From Alphaproteobacteria bacterium (GTDB lineage: Bacteria; Pseudomonadota; Alphaproteobacteria; Micropepsales; Micropepsaceae): a stretch of 64,000 bases of DNA. The stretch covers positions 44,046-108,045 of the forward strand of contig JAJPIX010000059.1 in assembly GCA_021324545.1 (NCBI GenBank). Direction: 5' to 3'. The notes beneath the pieces are model-generated. The model had not been told where the DNA came from. It did not search any database and worked only from the letters and a program-made list of their open reading frames with translations. Below, piece by piece: positions 25,352 to 33,643 of the stretch (positions are counted from its first letter, which is position 1; each line of letters opens with the position of its first letter). A program made the translations under genes and the position numbers.

Positions 25352-26341
25352 GTGAAGGACAGGCGCAAGATTGCGGTTGTTGGCGCAAATGGCCATACGG
25401 GCCGCTTTGTCCTGCGAGCGCTCAAAGACAGGGGGCTGACGCCAGTTGGCGTCACGCGAAGACCGGTTGCGCTGGATTGCGAAGAAGCGAAGGTGGCCGA
25501 CATCGCCGATCCTGCCGCGCTGGATGCGGCGCTGGAAGGGACCTCTGCTGTCATCAATTGCGCGGGTCCGTTTCTCGACACGGGTTCGCCCGTTGTCGAG
25601 GCCGCCCTCAGGGCGGCGATTCACTATCTCGATTTGACCGCCGAACAGGCGGCCGTCCAACACGTGGCGCAAACCTATTCTCGCCAGGCGGAAACGGCGG
25701 GCGTTGTCGTAATGCCGGCCATGGCGTTCTTCGGCGGCCTGGCGGACCTGCTGGCGAGCGCAGCCGCATCCGGCTGGACAGAGGTTGACGATATCGCCGT
25801 CAGCGTGGCCCTTGCCTATTGGCATCCCACGCAGGGAACCCGGCGGACGGGCGCGCGCAATATCTTCACCAGGCTCATTGTTCGCGACGGCAAGCTTGTG
25901 CCCGTGCCAAATCCTCCGCCTTGTTGTCGGTGGGACTTTCCCGTGCCTTTCGGCCCGACAGAAGTAAGCTGCGTCGCCCTTTCTGAGGTCATCACGATCT
26001 CGCGTCATTTGCGTGTGTTGAACCTCACAAGTTACATGAACAGCAAACCGCTGCAGGATTTGAAGGACCCGAATACGCCGCCGCCCGATGCGGCCACGGC
26101 CGGCGAACGGTCAGATCAGCACTTCGTGATGGATGTAAGGGCGCGCCGGAACAGCGAGATCCGAACAGCCCGCGCGGCCGGCAGGGATATTTATGCTGTC
26201 AGCGCTCCGCTCGTTGTCGAGGCCTGTTGGAGACTCTTAAGGGCGCGGCACCGCGCCGGCGTGCGTTCGCCCGGAGAGCTATTCGACGCAGAGGATTTTC
26301 TTGCATCGCTGGCACCGCGGATCGCCGTTGACTATTTCTGA
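25352..26341 (+). CDS. Saccharopine dehydrogenase-like NAD(P)-binding protein
   Basis: Encodes 329 residues from a GTG start. The Rossmann motif VVGANGHTGRFVLRAL is at the N-terminus, followed by VINCAGPFLDTGSPVVEAAL and HYLDLTAEQ, which are typical of the saccharopine dehydrogenase/trans-acting enoyl reductase group. Despite the name, members act on varied substrates and lysine metabolism is not implied. It is most likely controlled by the divergent TetR. Confidence 0.8.
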   Translation: MKDRRKIAVVGANGHTGRFVLRALKDRGLTPVGVTRRPVALDCEEAKVADIADPAALDAALEGTSAVINCAGPFLDTGSPVVEAALRAAIHYLDLTAEQAAVQHVAQTYSRQAETAGVVVMPAMAFFGGLADLLASAAASGWTEVDDIAVSVALAYWHPTQGTRRTGARNIFTRLIVRDGKLVPVPNPPPCCRWDFPVPFGPTEVSCVALSEVITISRHLRVLNLTSYMNSKPLQDLKDPNTPPPDAATAGERSDQHFVMDVRARRNSEIRTARAAGRDIYAVSAPLVVEACWRLLRARHRAGVRSPGELFDAEDFLASLAPRIAVDYF

Positions 26342-26648
26342 ATTTGGCAAGGCGATTGCCGTGATCGCGACGGTACCGATCCCCACCGGGGAAGCTCCGC
26401 GCCAGGAAGGAATGTTCGAACAAGATTGTTCGTGCCAGTGTTGCGCGCCTCAGGCAAGCGCGGCACTGTGCTTGGCGCTTTCGATGGCGCGACCCCTGAA
26501 CGGAGTGTCCGGCTTTGCCCGGTCGCTGGCAGCCGACGATGCCTGAGTAGCCGGATGTGACTTGTGTGTCGCTACGCGCGCGTTGCGCGCAATCATTCGA
26601 TTGGCGTGCAAGGCAGGCCGGGCCTTGATGGCCCGGGAGACTATCGCC
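26342..26648. other. Gap without a recognisable gene
   Basis: Short open frames on both strands here have no family features, start signals or composition typical of coding DNA. No palindrome, terminator or promoter stood out. It may be a decayed remnant in this accessory stretch. Confidence 0.4.
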
Positions 26649-27176
26649 TCAGGGAACGTAACTGAGCCGGACCATGTCTTCGCCAATGTGATCGACGGAG
26701 ACGAAGTGGAGCGGCGGCCGCGGGCCCGCGAAATAAGGCTTGCCGCCGCCAAGCACGACCGGGCGGAGGTATAGCCGATACTCGTCAATCAGGCCGGCGC
26801 CGCCCAGGCTTTGCGCCAGAATCGTTCCGGCGACATCGATTTCTCCGTCTAGCCGCGCCTTCAGATCGCGCACCGCCGCAATGCCATCGGCAAAAAGCGT
26901 GGCGTTGGGGCCGACGGACGTGAGCGAGCGCGAGGCCACCCATTTCGGTTTGCTTCGCCACACGGCGGCATATTCCCTGTCGTTCGCATCCCATTCGGGC
27001 CGGTCTTCATCCCAGTAGCGCATCACGTCATACATGACGCGGCCATAGACCATGCCTTCCGCGCGACGCACCTGCCCGATGAAATAGCGAAACAGCGCAG
27101 GCGCCGGCGGCCCCATCGCCATGTGATCCACATAGCCATCGAGCGATACCTGCAATCCGTAGACGATTTTGGCCAT
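26649..27176 (-). CDS. Dihydrofolate reductase family protein (RibD C-terminal-like)
   Basis: Encodes 175 residues. MAKIVYGLQVSLDGYVDHM matches the start of the RibD_C/YwjB-YyaP group, and later segments GMVYGRVMYDVMRYW, VASRSL, IDVAGTILAQSLGGAGLIDEYRL and PVVLGGGKPYF complete the fold. These proteins bind NADPH, but most have no known substrate. It is not next to riboflavin or folate genes, so it is probably a stand-alone reductase. Confidence 0.87.
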   Translation of the reverse strand: MAKIVYGLQVSLDGYVDHMAMGPPAPALFRYFIGQVRRAEGMVYGRVMYDVMRYWDEDRPEWDANDREYAAVWRSKPKWVASRSLTSVGPNATLFADGIAAVRDLKARLDGEIDVAGTILAQSLGGAGLIDEYRLYLRPVVLGGGKPYFAGPRPPLHFVSVDHIGEDMVRLSYVP

Positions 27177-27244
27177 GGGATGTCTTTCGGTTGGCGAGAG
27201 GCAGTCATATGGCGATGAACTGGCCGATCGGCTGTCTGTGAGGA

Positions 27245-28366
27245 CTACGTAGGTTCAAAATATTCCTCGAACTCCTCCAAAATTGTATCACGCATATGGC
27301 CAAGGCTCGGATAGGACAGAAGCTCGTCAATTTGGTCATATGAGATAAACGAGCATTTATCTGCCATGCTTCCACCTTCCAGGACTGCAAATACCGGACG
27401 GACAATTTCCTTCCTCACCTGCTCTCGTCGTTCGATTGGAGCGACAATGTGCAAATCGATGCTCAAACGAGGTTGCATTGCAAGGAGATCAGCCATTCTC
27501 AGCAACCCGCTATAGATTGAGGTTGAATGTTCTACTTCGAAGGCATGCACGATGGCGCGACGCTGGAGCTAAAGCACGTCTATGTTTTCGATTGTTTTCA
27601 CTGTTGCCGGATCAAACGTGACCGGCAACTTTGAAACCACCTTGTCGATGCATTCTTTGGGCATCAACTCCAGTATTCTGCCCCGATCCGATGGAGGAAC
27701 CCATACGCTGAAACCAAGCACGATACCTAGTTGCGCCACCTTTGCTTGCATCTTTAGAGAATCGCGAACTTCAGCTGGATGCTCGACGTTCGATTGAGAA
27801 GGCTCTTCGCGCTCCGGAACCTCGACGCTTATCTCTCCGACTTCGGTGCGGATGATCGTTCGATCGGCAATCTGTCGAATATCCGATGAGTCGAGTGCAT
27901 ATTTTCGCTTGTTACGACTTTGCTCGTTAAGTCGATCTGCAAGGAGCGCCCCGTCTTCGGCGTTGATGGGAACCAGCGACTGTCGCAGCTTGGCAGTCTG
28001 GGCCCAGCCGAATGAGCCGGCAGCAATTTCTCGCGTGAAAGACAATTGCGACCAAATTGACGGCTCGCTGATCGGAATTGATTTTTCAAAATCGAGCAAC
28101 ACTAGGGGCTTCACTCGAAACCGTATCGTAAATGGATCGTTTTCCTCAGCGAATATCGGATCCGAATCTTCAAACGCTGGGCTGATGACTTCAAGAAGAC
28201 CACACCACCGCGATAACTTGACCAAATAGCAGATGAAATAATCGCCTGTCTCGACTTTGCCAAATGCCGTCTTGCGCTGGCGAGGTCGAAATCCACTTAT
28301 GCCGGCTCCGTGCTCTTGGAACCGCGTCCAAGTGTGAGGCGTAAAGAGATCGAGCCAATATTTCAT
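27245..28366 (-). pseudogene. EVE-domain protein with nuclease-like C-terminus, interrupted by one in-frame TAG
   Basis: The frame from ATG 28366 runs 265 codons to TAG at 27571-27569, then stays open in the same frame to 27245, giving 374 codons in all. The start (MKYWLDLFTPHTWTRFQEHG, ISGFRPRQR, GDYFICYLVKLSRWCGLLEV) is EVE/PUA-like, a domain that binds modified bases. After a linker, ENIDVL-stop-LQRRAIVHAFEVEHSTSIYSG resembles a PD-(D/E)xK-type endonuclease core, with Asp before and ExE after the stop. In relatives as I recall them a Trp follows VDVLW-like motifs, so TGG to TAG explains the break. A GTG at 27550 could restart the C-terminal part. It is noticeably richer in AT than its neighbours. 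Confidence 0.75.
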
Positions 28367-28376
28367 TGTACATTAC

Positions 28377-28405
28377 ATCCTATGGCGACTCTTACCCCCA
28401 CTCAA
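28377..28405 (-). promoter_or_regulatory. Candidate promoter of the EVE-domain gene inside the guaA remnant
   Basis: On the minus strand TTGAGT (plus 28400-28405), 17 nt and TAGGAT (28377-28382) precede the ATG at 28366 by 10 nt. The -35 comes from the ATTGAGTGG codons of the displaced guaA end, so the promoter seems to have arisen at the junction. Confidence 0.45.
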
Positions 28406-28466
28406 TCGTCCCCGGCAGTTTCCGGTCACCTCATGCACCACGCGGTTGATGCCGGGGACTTCGTTG
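28391..28466 (-). repeat. Displaced copy of the guaA 3' end (attachment-site-like)
   Basis: About 76 nt align with the last 25 codons of the intact guaA (29151-29227), with about a dozen mismatches and one single-base deletion. Read on the minus strand with the deletion corrected it gives NEVPGINRVVHEVTG, then LPGTIEWG and a stop, against [15 protein letters not shown] and PPGTIEWE in the intact gene. Similarity stops abruptly in vapC. This is the expected footprint of an element integrated at the 3' end of guaA. Confidence 0.8.
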
Positions 28467-28471
28467 GCGCG

Positions 28472-28855
28472 TCACAACGCGCTCTTCACATCCGTCCTGG
28501 CGAAGTCGCGGCCGACATAGAGCAGCGGGCAGCGGTTCTGCTTCGCCACATCGTAAGCGAAGCAATCGCCAAAATTGAGCCCCGCCGTCCTGGTGCCTCT
28601 GCCCCAACGCGCATGCGCCGCCGCAATGCGCCGGGCCACGGCGCCGTCCACAGGCACAATTTCAAAGCGGAGGCCCTCCACCAGTTGTTCCAGTTCCTCG
28701 CCAACGCCGCGCCTGCCTGCCACGATCAGCGCTTCGGTCAAGGTGCCCGCCGATATCAGGACGCGGCTTTCAGATTTCAGCGCGGCATCGCAATCATCGG
28801 CCGATGGCTCGTTCAGGAGAATCGCCAAAAGCGCGGACGTATCGACCGCAATCAC
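28472..28855 (-). CDS. vapC: PIN-domain ribonuclease toxin, VapC family
   Basis: Encodes 127 residues. MIAVDTSALLAILLNEP carries the first PIN aspartate (Asp4), TLTEALIV the conserved Glu, and NFGDCFAYDVAK the last acidic residues; together they bind Mg2+/Mn2+ in RNA-cleaving VapC toxins. The start overlaps the antitoxin stop by 4 nt. The stop falls a few bases from the guaA remnant, so the module fills the space between the two guaA ends. Confidence 0.9.
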   Translation of the reverse strand: MIAVDTSALLAILLNEPSADDCDAALKSESRVLISAGTLTEALIVAGRRGVGEELEQLVEGLRFEIVPVDGAVARRIAAAHARWGRGTRTAGLNFGDCFAYDVAKQNRCPLLYVGRDFARTDVKSAL

Positions 28856-29109
28856 TTCGGCAAGCCGTGTTTATCGTAGAGGAAGTCCTGGCTGCGCGCG
28901 GCGCTCGGCCCGGGCTTCGCCTTTTTGGCGGCCCGCTTGCGGATTGCGTCAATGATCGCGCCCTTTTCCTCCGGGCTCAGCTTGGCCTTCATCGGAACAA
29001 GCTTCACAGCCGTCTGGCCGTGGCGCGTCAGCACGACCTCCTCCCCCGCTTCCGCGCGGCGGACGAGTTCGGTGAGCTGGCCCTTGGCCTCGGTAACAGA
29101 GATGCGCAT
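28852..29109 (-). CDS. Phd/YefM-type antitoxin of the VapC module
   Basis: Encodes 85 residues from the ATG at 29109. MRISVTEAKGQLTELVRRAEAGEEVVLTRHGQTAVKLVP is the Phd/YefM DNA-binding fold. The Lys/Ala-rich middle and the SQDFLYDKHGLPK tail would occupy the toxin active site. An in-frame ATG at 29139 was rejected because it would put the operator and -10 box inside the coding region. The predicted transcription start coincides with the ATG, suggesting a leaderless mRNA. Confidence 0.87.
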   Translation of the reverse strand: MRISVTEAKGQLTELVRRAEAGEEVVLTRHGQTAVKLVPMKAKLSPEEKGAIIDAIRKRAAKKAKPGPSAARSQDFLYDKHGLPK

Positions 29110-29115
29110 ACCTAA

Positions 29116-29144
29116 ATTATGGACCATTTGATGGTCCAAATCAA
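29116..29144 (-). promoter_or_regulatory. Phd/VapC promoter with operator in the spacer
   Basis: On the minus strand TTGATT (plus 29139-29144), 17 nt and CATAAT (29116-29121). The spacer is filled by TGGACCAT-ttg-ATGGTCCA (29120-29138), perfect 8-bp arms. The start six bases past the -10 would be 29109, the A of the antitoxin ATG. Confidence 0.7.
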
Positions 29145-29151
29145 GCCACCC

Positions 29152-30696
29152 TCACTCCCACTCGATCGTTCCCGGCGGTTTGCTGGTCACATCATACACC
29201 ACGCGGTTGATGCCGCGCACTTCATTCACGATGCGGGTGGAGACGCGCGCCAGGAACGAATGTTCGAACGGATAGTAATCCGCCGTCATGCCGTCGCTTG
29301 ACGTCACGGCGCGCAACGCCAGCACATAATCGTAGGTGCGGCCATCGCCCATCACGCCCACGCTGCGCACAGGCAACAGCACGGCAAACGCCTGCCAGAT
29401 CTTGTCGTAAAGGCCGGCTTTTCGGATTTCCTCCAGATAGATGGAATCGGCCATGCGCAGGATGGCGAGCTTCTCGCGCGTGATTTCCCCCGGCACGCGG
29501 ATGGCCAGCCCCGGCCCCGGAAAGGGATGCCGGCCCACGAATGTTTCCGGCAAGCCAAGCTCGCGGCCAAGCGCGCGCACTTCATCCTTGAAGAGTTCGC
29601 GCAAGGGTTCCACCAGCTTCAGCTTCATGCGCGCGGGCAGCCCGCCCACATTGTGATGCGACTTGATCGTGACGGAAGGCCCGCCCGTGGCGCTGATGCT
29701 TTCGATCACGTCCGGGTAAAGCGTGCCCTGCGCCAGGAAGTCCGCGCCGCCGATTTTCGCCGCCTCGCCATCGAACACGTCAATGAAGGTGGCGCCGATG
29801 ATCTTGCGCTTTTTTTCGGGATCGGTGACGCCTTCGAGCCGCTTGAGAAACAGCTCGCTCGCATCGGCATGAATGAGGGGGATATTGTAATGGCCCTTGA
29901 ACAGGCCCACCACTTCGTCCGCCTCGCCCGCGCGCATGAGCCCGGTGTCCACGAAGATGCAGGTGAGCTGGTCGCCGACGGCTTCGTGAATGAGCACCGC
30001 GGCGACGGAGGAATCCACGCCGCCCGAAAGGCCGCAGATCACCCTGCCCTTGCCCACTGTGCTGCGGATGCGTTCGATCTCGCGCTGGCGGAAGGCATGC
30101 ATGTTCCATTCCGGCCTGATGCCGGCGATGCCTGTGACGAAGTTCGTGAGGATGGTGCTCCCGCGCGGGGTGTGCGCCACTTCGGGATGGAATTGCACGC
30201 CGTAGAAACGCTTCGATTCGTTGGCGATGGCCGCATAGGGCGAATTGGCGGACGTGGCGATGACGGAAAATCCGGGCGGAATGGCGGTGATCTTGTCGCC
30301 GTGGCTCATCCAAACCGGCTCGTTGCCCTTCGCATCGCCAAGGCCCGCGAGCAGCGGCGAGGGCTTTTCGATATGGATGTCGGCGCGGCCGAATTCGCGG
30401 GCGTGACCGGCCTCCACCCGGCCGCCAAGCTGCGCGCTCATCGTCATTTCGCCGTAGCAGATGCCAAGCACCGGCACGCCCAGATCGAACACCTTCTGCG
30501 GGGCGCGCGGCGTATCGTTTTCGGTGACCGATGCCGGCCCGCCGGACAGGATGATCGCCTTCGGCGGCGGATCGAGCGCGGCGTCGGCCTTGTTGTAGGG
30601 AACGATTTCGCAATAGACGCCGGCTTCGCGCACGCGCCGCGCGATGAGCTGGGTCACCTGCGAGCCGAAATCGATGACGAGAACGGGAGCTGCCAT
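29152..30696 (-). CDS. guaA: GMP synthase (glutamine-hydrolysing)
   Basis: Encodes 514 residues. It converts XMP to GMP with ATP and glutamine. The amidotransferase domain starts [20 protein letters not shown], with the nucleophile in GICYGEM. The ATP-pyrophosphatase loop is GLSGGVDSS, and the dimerisation domain ends KPPGTIEWE. Length and motifs are complete. Its last 76 nt are duplicated at 28391-28466, so the present 3' end may have been supplied by an integrated element. Confidence 0.97.
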   Translation of the reverse strand: MAAPVLVIDFGSQVTQLIARRVREAGVYCEIVPYNKADAALDPPPKAIILSGGPASVTENDTPRAPQKVFDLGVPVLGICYGEMTMSAQLGGRVEAGHAREFGRADIHIEKPSPLLAGLGDAKGNEPVWMSHGDKITAIPPGFSVIATSANSPYAAIANESKRFYGVQFHPEVAHTPRGSTILTNFVTGIAGIRPEWNMHAFRQREIERIRSTVGKGRVICGLSGGVDSSVAAVLIHEAVGDQLTCIFVDTGLMRAGEADEVVGLFKGHYNIPLIHADASELFLKRLEGVTDPEKKRKIIGATFIDVFDGEAAKIGGADFLAQGTLYPDVIESISATGGPSVTIKSHHNVGGLPARMKLKLVEPLRELFKDEVRALGRELGLPETFVGRHPFPGPGLAIRVPGEITREKLAILRMADSIYLEEIRKAGLYDKIWQAFAVLLPVRSVGVMGDGRTYDYVLALRAVTSSDGMTADYYPFEHSFLARVSTRIVNEVRGINRVVYDVTSKPPGTIEWE

Positions 30697-30770
30697 GGCG
30701 GGATTTATCCAAAGGCGCGCGCGGAGACAAGCGGCCGGACGGCGCCCGCCACAGAGGCGGAAATCCCGTC

Positions 30771-30813
30771 AAAAACGAAGGGCTCCGCCGGCCCTATGGA
30801 GGCCGCGGAGCCC
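30771..30813 (-). terminator. Intrinsic terminator of the 31217-30840 gene
   Basis: On the minus strand, GGGCTCCGC and GCGGAGCCC form a 9-bp stem, with an inner GGCC/GGCC pairing across one bulge (30780-30813). It is followed by TTCGTTTTTG. A GC-rich stem with a T-run 30 nt after the stop is a textbook rho-independent terminator, the clearest in the window. Confidence 0.75.
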
Positions 30814-30839
30814 GACGCCTGATTCGATTCCGCCCGGGC

Positions 30840-31217
30840 CTACTGGTAGGTCGCCCAGGTTTTGTCCTTGTCGCGGTCGTAATGGATCGTGATTTCGGAC
30901 ACACTGCACAGATTGACGTTGCCCCATTCGGCGGAGCTGTTGTCGTCGGCATAGACGACCTTCAGATCCCAGCGGCAGGTGGTTTCATCGCGCTGGAAAT
31001 GGATGTTCACGCGCTGGCCGTCTTCCAGCGTGTCTTCGCCCATTACGTCTTCCTGCCAGTCGTCGGCCTGGACGGGCGAGACATAGACTTCGCTGATGGT
31101 GTAGCCGGTGTCGTTGATCAGCGTAAAATCCTGCCTGGCGTCGTCCGCCACGCACAATGCAGGCGCGAACATAACCGCCGCCGCAACCGCAGCGGCGGTC
31201 AACAATGCACGTTTCAT
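30840..31217 (-). CDS. Small secreted protein of unknown function
   Basis: Encodes 125 residues from the ATG at 31217. The signal peptide is MKRALLTAAAVAAAVMFAPALCVA. The mature protein (about 100 residues) is acidic, with FTLINDTGYTISEVYVSP, then CRWDLKVVYADD and a final cysteine in NLCSVSEI. The pattern FxLxNxTGxxIxxVYVSP occurs in small periplasmic beta-rich proteins found in alpha- and gammaproteobacteria. Two cysteines may form a disulfide. It has its own terminator, so it is monocistronic. Confidence 0.75.
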   Translation of the reverse strand: MKRALLTAAAVAAAVMFAPALCVADDARQDFTLINDTGYTISEVYVSPVQADDWQEDVMGEDTLEDGQRVNIHFQRDETTCRWDLKVVYADDNSSAEWGNVNLCSVSEITIHYDRDKDKTWATYQ

Positions 31218-31287
31218 GGAATACCCCCTCTGTTGTGGGCACACTGAAAGGGAAACATGCCGCGATTGCAATGGGCCGCGCGCGCTT

Positions 31288-32556
31288 TCAGCGGACCCTG
31301 GAAAAAGCGGCTGTGAAAAAGCCGTCCGTCCCGGTCGAGAACGGAGTCGCCACGAAGAATTCCGCAACACCCGGCGGCGCGGGCGATGCCTGCGCCTGCG
31401 CCCAGGCATCGGCTGCCGCGCGGATCTGAAAGCCGGGATGGCGCTCCAGAAAAAACCGGATGCGATCTTCGTTTTCGCACGGCAGGATCGAGCAGGTGGC
31501 ATAGACAAGCCGCCCGCCCGGCTTCACGCGCGCGGCAGCCTCGTCCAGCAGCAAATCCTGCGCCGCCTTCAGTTCCGCCAGGCGCTCCGGCGTGAGCCGC
31601 CACTTGTTTTCGGGCTGCCTGCGCCATGTGCCCGAACCGCTGCACGGCGCGTCCACGAAGACAAGGTCGAACGCCCCCTCCGTTGCGCCATGCGCTGCAC
31701 CTCCCCCGTAAACGGGGCAGGATGATCTTATGATGGTTACACCCGCGCGTGCGGCGCGCGCGCCAATCTGCGCCAGGCGGCCCGCATCAATGTCTTGCGC
31801 GACGATCTCGCCCACATTCCGCATCAGCGCGGCCAGCGCCAGCGATTTTCCGCCGGCGCCCGCGGCCAGATCCAGCACGCGCATGCCGGAACTTGCGCCG
31901 GAAAGAATGCAGGCGGTCTGCGCGGCTTCGTCCTGGAATTCGAACGCGCCGTCGAGAAAGAGCCGGGTCCGTTCCAGGCCGCGCGCGCCGGACGACACGC
32001 GAATGGCCGTTGGCGCGTGGCGGCCCGCTTGCGCGTCAAAGCCCTCTGCCTTGAGCGCGGCAAGAACATCATCCCTGTGCGCCTTCAGCGTGTTGACGCG
32101 CAGATCAATGGGCGCGCGCTGCTGCAGGGCCGCCATTTCGTCCGGAAGGCGGCTGCCGAACGCGCGCCGAAGTTCGCTTTCCAGAAATTCCGGATATTCG
32201 CCTGTGACATGCGATGGCAGCTCCCGCGCAGGCGCCAGAATCACGGCGCGTTCGGCATCGGAGAGCGGCGCGGGCGCGTAAGGACCGCCGGTGAAAAGGG
32301 AGTCGACAGCGCCCTGCTCCGCCAGAACCGAGGCAATCGCAAGCGCGCGCGGCGTCTCGCTTTGCATGCGCCAGGCATAGGAGGCGCGATGCCGGAAGAT
32401 ATCGTAAACGCGCGCGCTGACCGCCGCGCGATCCTTCGAGCCCGCATAGCGGCGCGCGCGAAAATAATCGCGGATGAAGCGGTCGGCCGGCATGCGGCTT
32501 TCGCGCAAGCCCTCCAGGATTTCGATGGCGGCCTGAAGCCGGGCGGCGGGCGTCAT
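31288..32556 (-). CDS. rsmB: RsmB/NOP-type RNA m5C methyltransferase
   Basis: Encodes 422 residues from the ATG at 32556. SAM motif I is VLDLAAGAGGKSLALAAL. The two catalytic cysteines sit in VDAPCSGSGTWRRQPE (motif IV) and YATCSILPCEN (motif VI). The N-terminal NusB-like region supports 16S rRNA m5C967 methylation by RsmB, but other RNA substrates are possible for this subfamily. A longer start at 32616 was rejected, because TPAARLQAAIEIL marks the usual N-terminus. Confidence 0.87.
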   Translation of the reverse strand: MTPAARLQAAIEILEGLRESRMPADRFIRDYFRARRYAGSKDRAAVSARVYDIFRHRASYAWRMQSETPRALAIASVLAEQGAVDSLFTGGPYAPAPLSDAERAVILAPARELPSHVTGEYPEFLESELRRAFGSRLPDEMAALQQRAPIDLRVNTLKAHRDDVLAALKAEGFDAQAGRHAPTAIRVSSGARGLERTRLFLDGAFEFQDEAAQTACILSGASSGMRVLDLAAGAGGKSLALAALMRNVGEIVAQDIDAGRLAQIGARAARAGVTIIRSSCPVYGGGAAHGATEGAFDLVFVDAPCSGSGTWRRQPENKWRLTPERLAELKAAQDLLLDEAAARVKPGGRLVYATCSILPCENEDRIRFFLERHPGFQIRAAADAWAQAQASPAPPGVAEFFVATPFSTGTDGFFTAAFSRVR

Positions 32557-32693
32557 GACCGCGCAAATCCCGCCGCGCGACGCGGCCGGTTCGCAGGACT
32601 GCAAAAAGTAACCCATTCGATCATCAGGGGAATCCGGGGCTTTTCTTTCCGGCGGCGAAGGACCATGTTTCCGGCAGCAAACGGTGAGAGATC

Positions 32694-33638
32694 ATGGCCA
32701 TTATCGGTCCCGGCGGAAGGCCCGTAACATCCGGCAACGGCAAGGAACCGGCGGCCGCCGCCTCTGCCTATATCAAGGACTCTTCGCTCGCCACCTTCGC
32801 CGCCGATGTTCTGGAAGCCTCGCGCGAGGCGCCGGTGATCGTGGATTTCTGGGCACCCTGGTGCGGGCCGTGCAAGCAGCTCGGCCCCGTTCTGGAGAAG
32901 GTGGTGAACGAAGCCAGGGGGTCGGTGCGTCTGGTCAAGATCAATATCGACGAAAACCAGGAAATCGCGCGCCAGCTTCGCATCCAGTCCATCCCCACGG
33001 TTTATGCATTCCGCAACGGCCAGCCGGTGGACGGTTTCATGGGCGCCATCCCCGAAAGCCAGGTTCGCGCCTTCGTGCAGCATCTGACCGGCGGTGCGGC
33101 CGGCCACGACCATGCCGAAGACGTTCTGGCCGCGGCCGACGAGGCGTTCGCGGCCGGCGACATGGCGACCGCCGCGCAGGCCTATGCCCATGTGCTGCAG
33201 GACGAGCCGGGCCATCCCAAGGCGGTGGCGGGACTTGCGCGCTGCTACCTGAAGAGCGGCGACACCGAGCGCGCGAAGCAGACATTGCAGCTGGTACGGC
33301 CCGACGGCGCAGGCGATGAAGCCATCCGCGCCGTGGAGGCGGAATTGAAGCTGCGCGAACAGGCCGCCGGCGTTGCCGACAGGATGAGCGAGCTTCTGGC
33401 CGTGCTGCAGGCAGAACCGGACAACCATCAGGCGCGTTACGACCTTGCCCTGGCGCTGGATGCCAAGGGCGACCGCGAAGCGGCCATCGACACGCTGCTT
33501 GAAATCGTGCGCCGCGACCGCAAGTGGAACGACGAAGCGGCGCGCAAGCATCTGGTTACGCTGTTCGAAGCGATGGGACCGACCGATTCCCGCACGATCA
33601 GCGGGCGCCGCAAGCTGTCCAACATCCTTTTTGCGTGA
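32694..33638 (+). CDS. cnoX: Thioredoxin-domain chaperone CnoX (YbbN)
   Basis: Encodes 314 residues. The thioredoxin fold at about 30-130 has the motif FWAPWCGPCKQL, and the rest is a TPR-like helical region (ADEAFAAGDMATAAQAYAHVL and similar). E. coli CnoX lacks one active cysteine, whereas here the CGPC pair is intact, as in many alphaproteobacteria, so it may be redox-active as well as a holdase. It begins an operon with Lon-N, Trm112 and DUF971 genes. Confidence 0.9.
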   Translation: MAIIGPGGRPVTSGNGKEPAAAASAYIKDSSLATFAADVLEASREAPVIVDFWAPWCGPCKQLGPVLEKVVNEARGSVRLVKINIDENQEIARQLRIQSIPTVYAFRNGQPVDGFMGAIPESQVRAFVQHLTGGAAGHDHAEDVLAAADEAFAAGDMATAAQAYAHVLQDEPGHPKAVAGLARCYLKSGDTERAKQTLQLVRPDGAGDEAIRAVEAELKLREQAAGVADRMSELLAVLQAEPDNHQARYDLALALDAKGDREAAIDTLLEIVRRDRKWNDEAARKHLVTLFEAMGPTDSRTISGRRKLSNILFA

Positions 33639-33643
33639 GCGTC

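Noticed and set aside
27569..27571. TAG read as pyrrolysine or selenocysteine codon
   Set aside because: Pyrrolysine is not expected in this lineage, selenocysteine uses TGA, and no insertion element was seen. A nonsense mutation of a Trp codon is simpler.
29527..30822. 431-codon open frame antisense to guaA
   Set aside because: Pure shadow of guaA; no recognisable domain.
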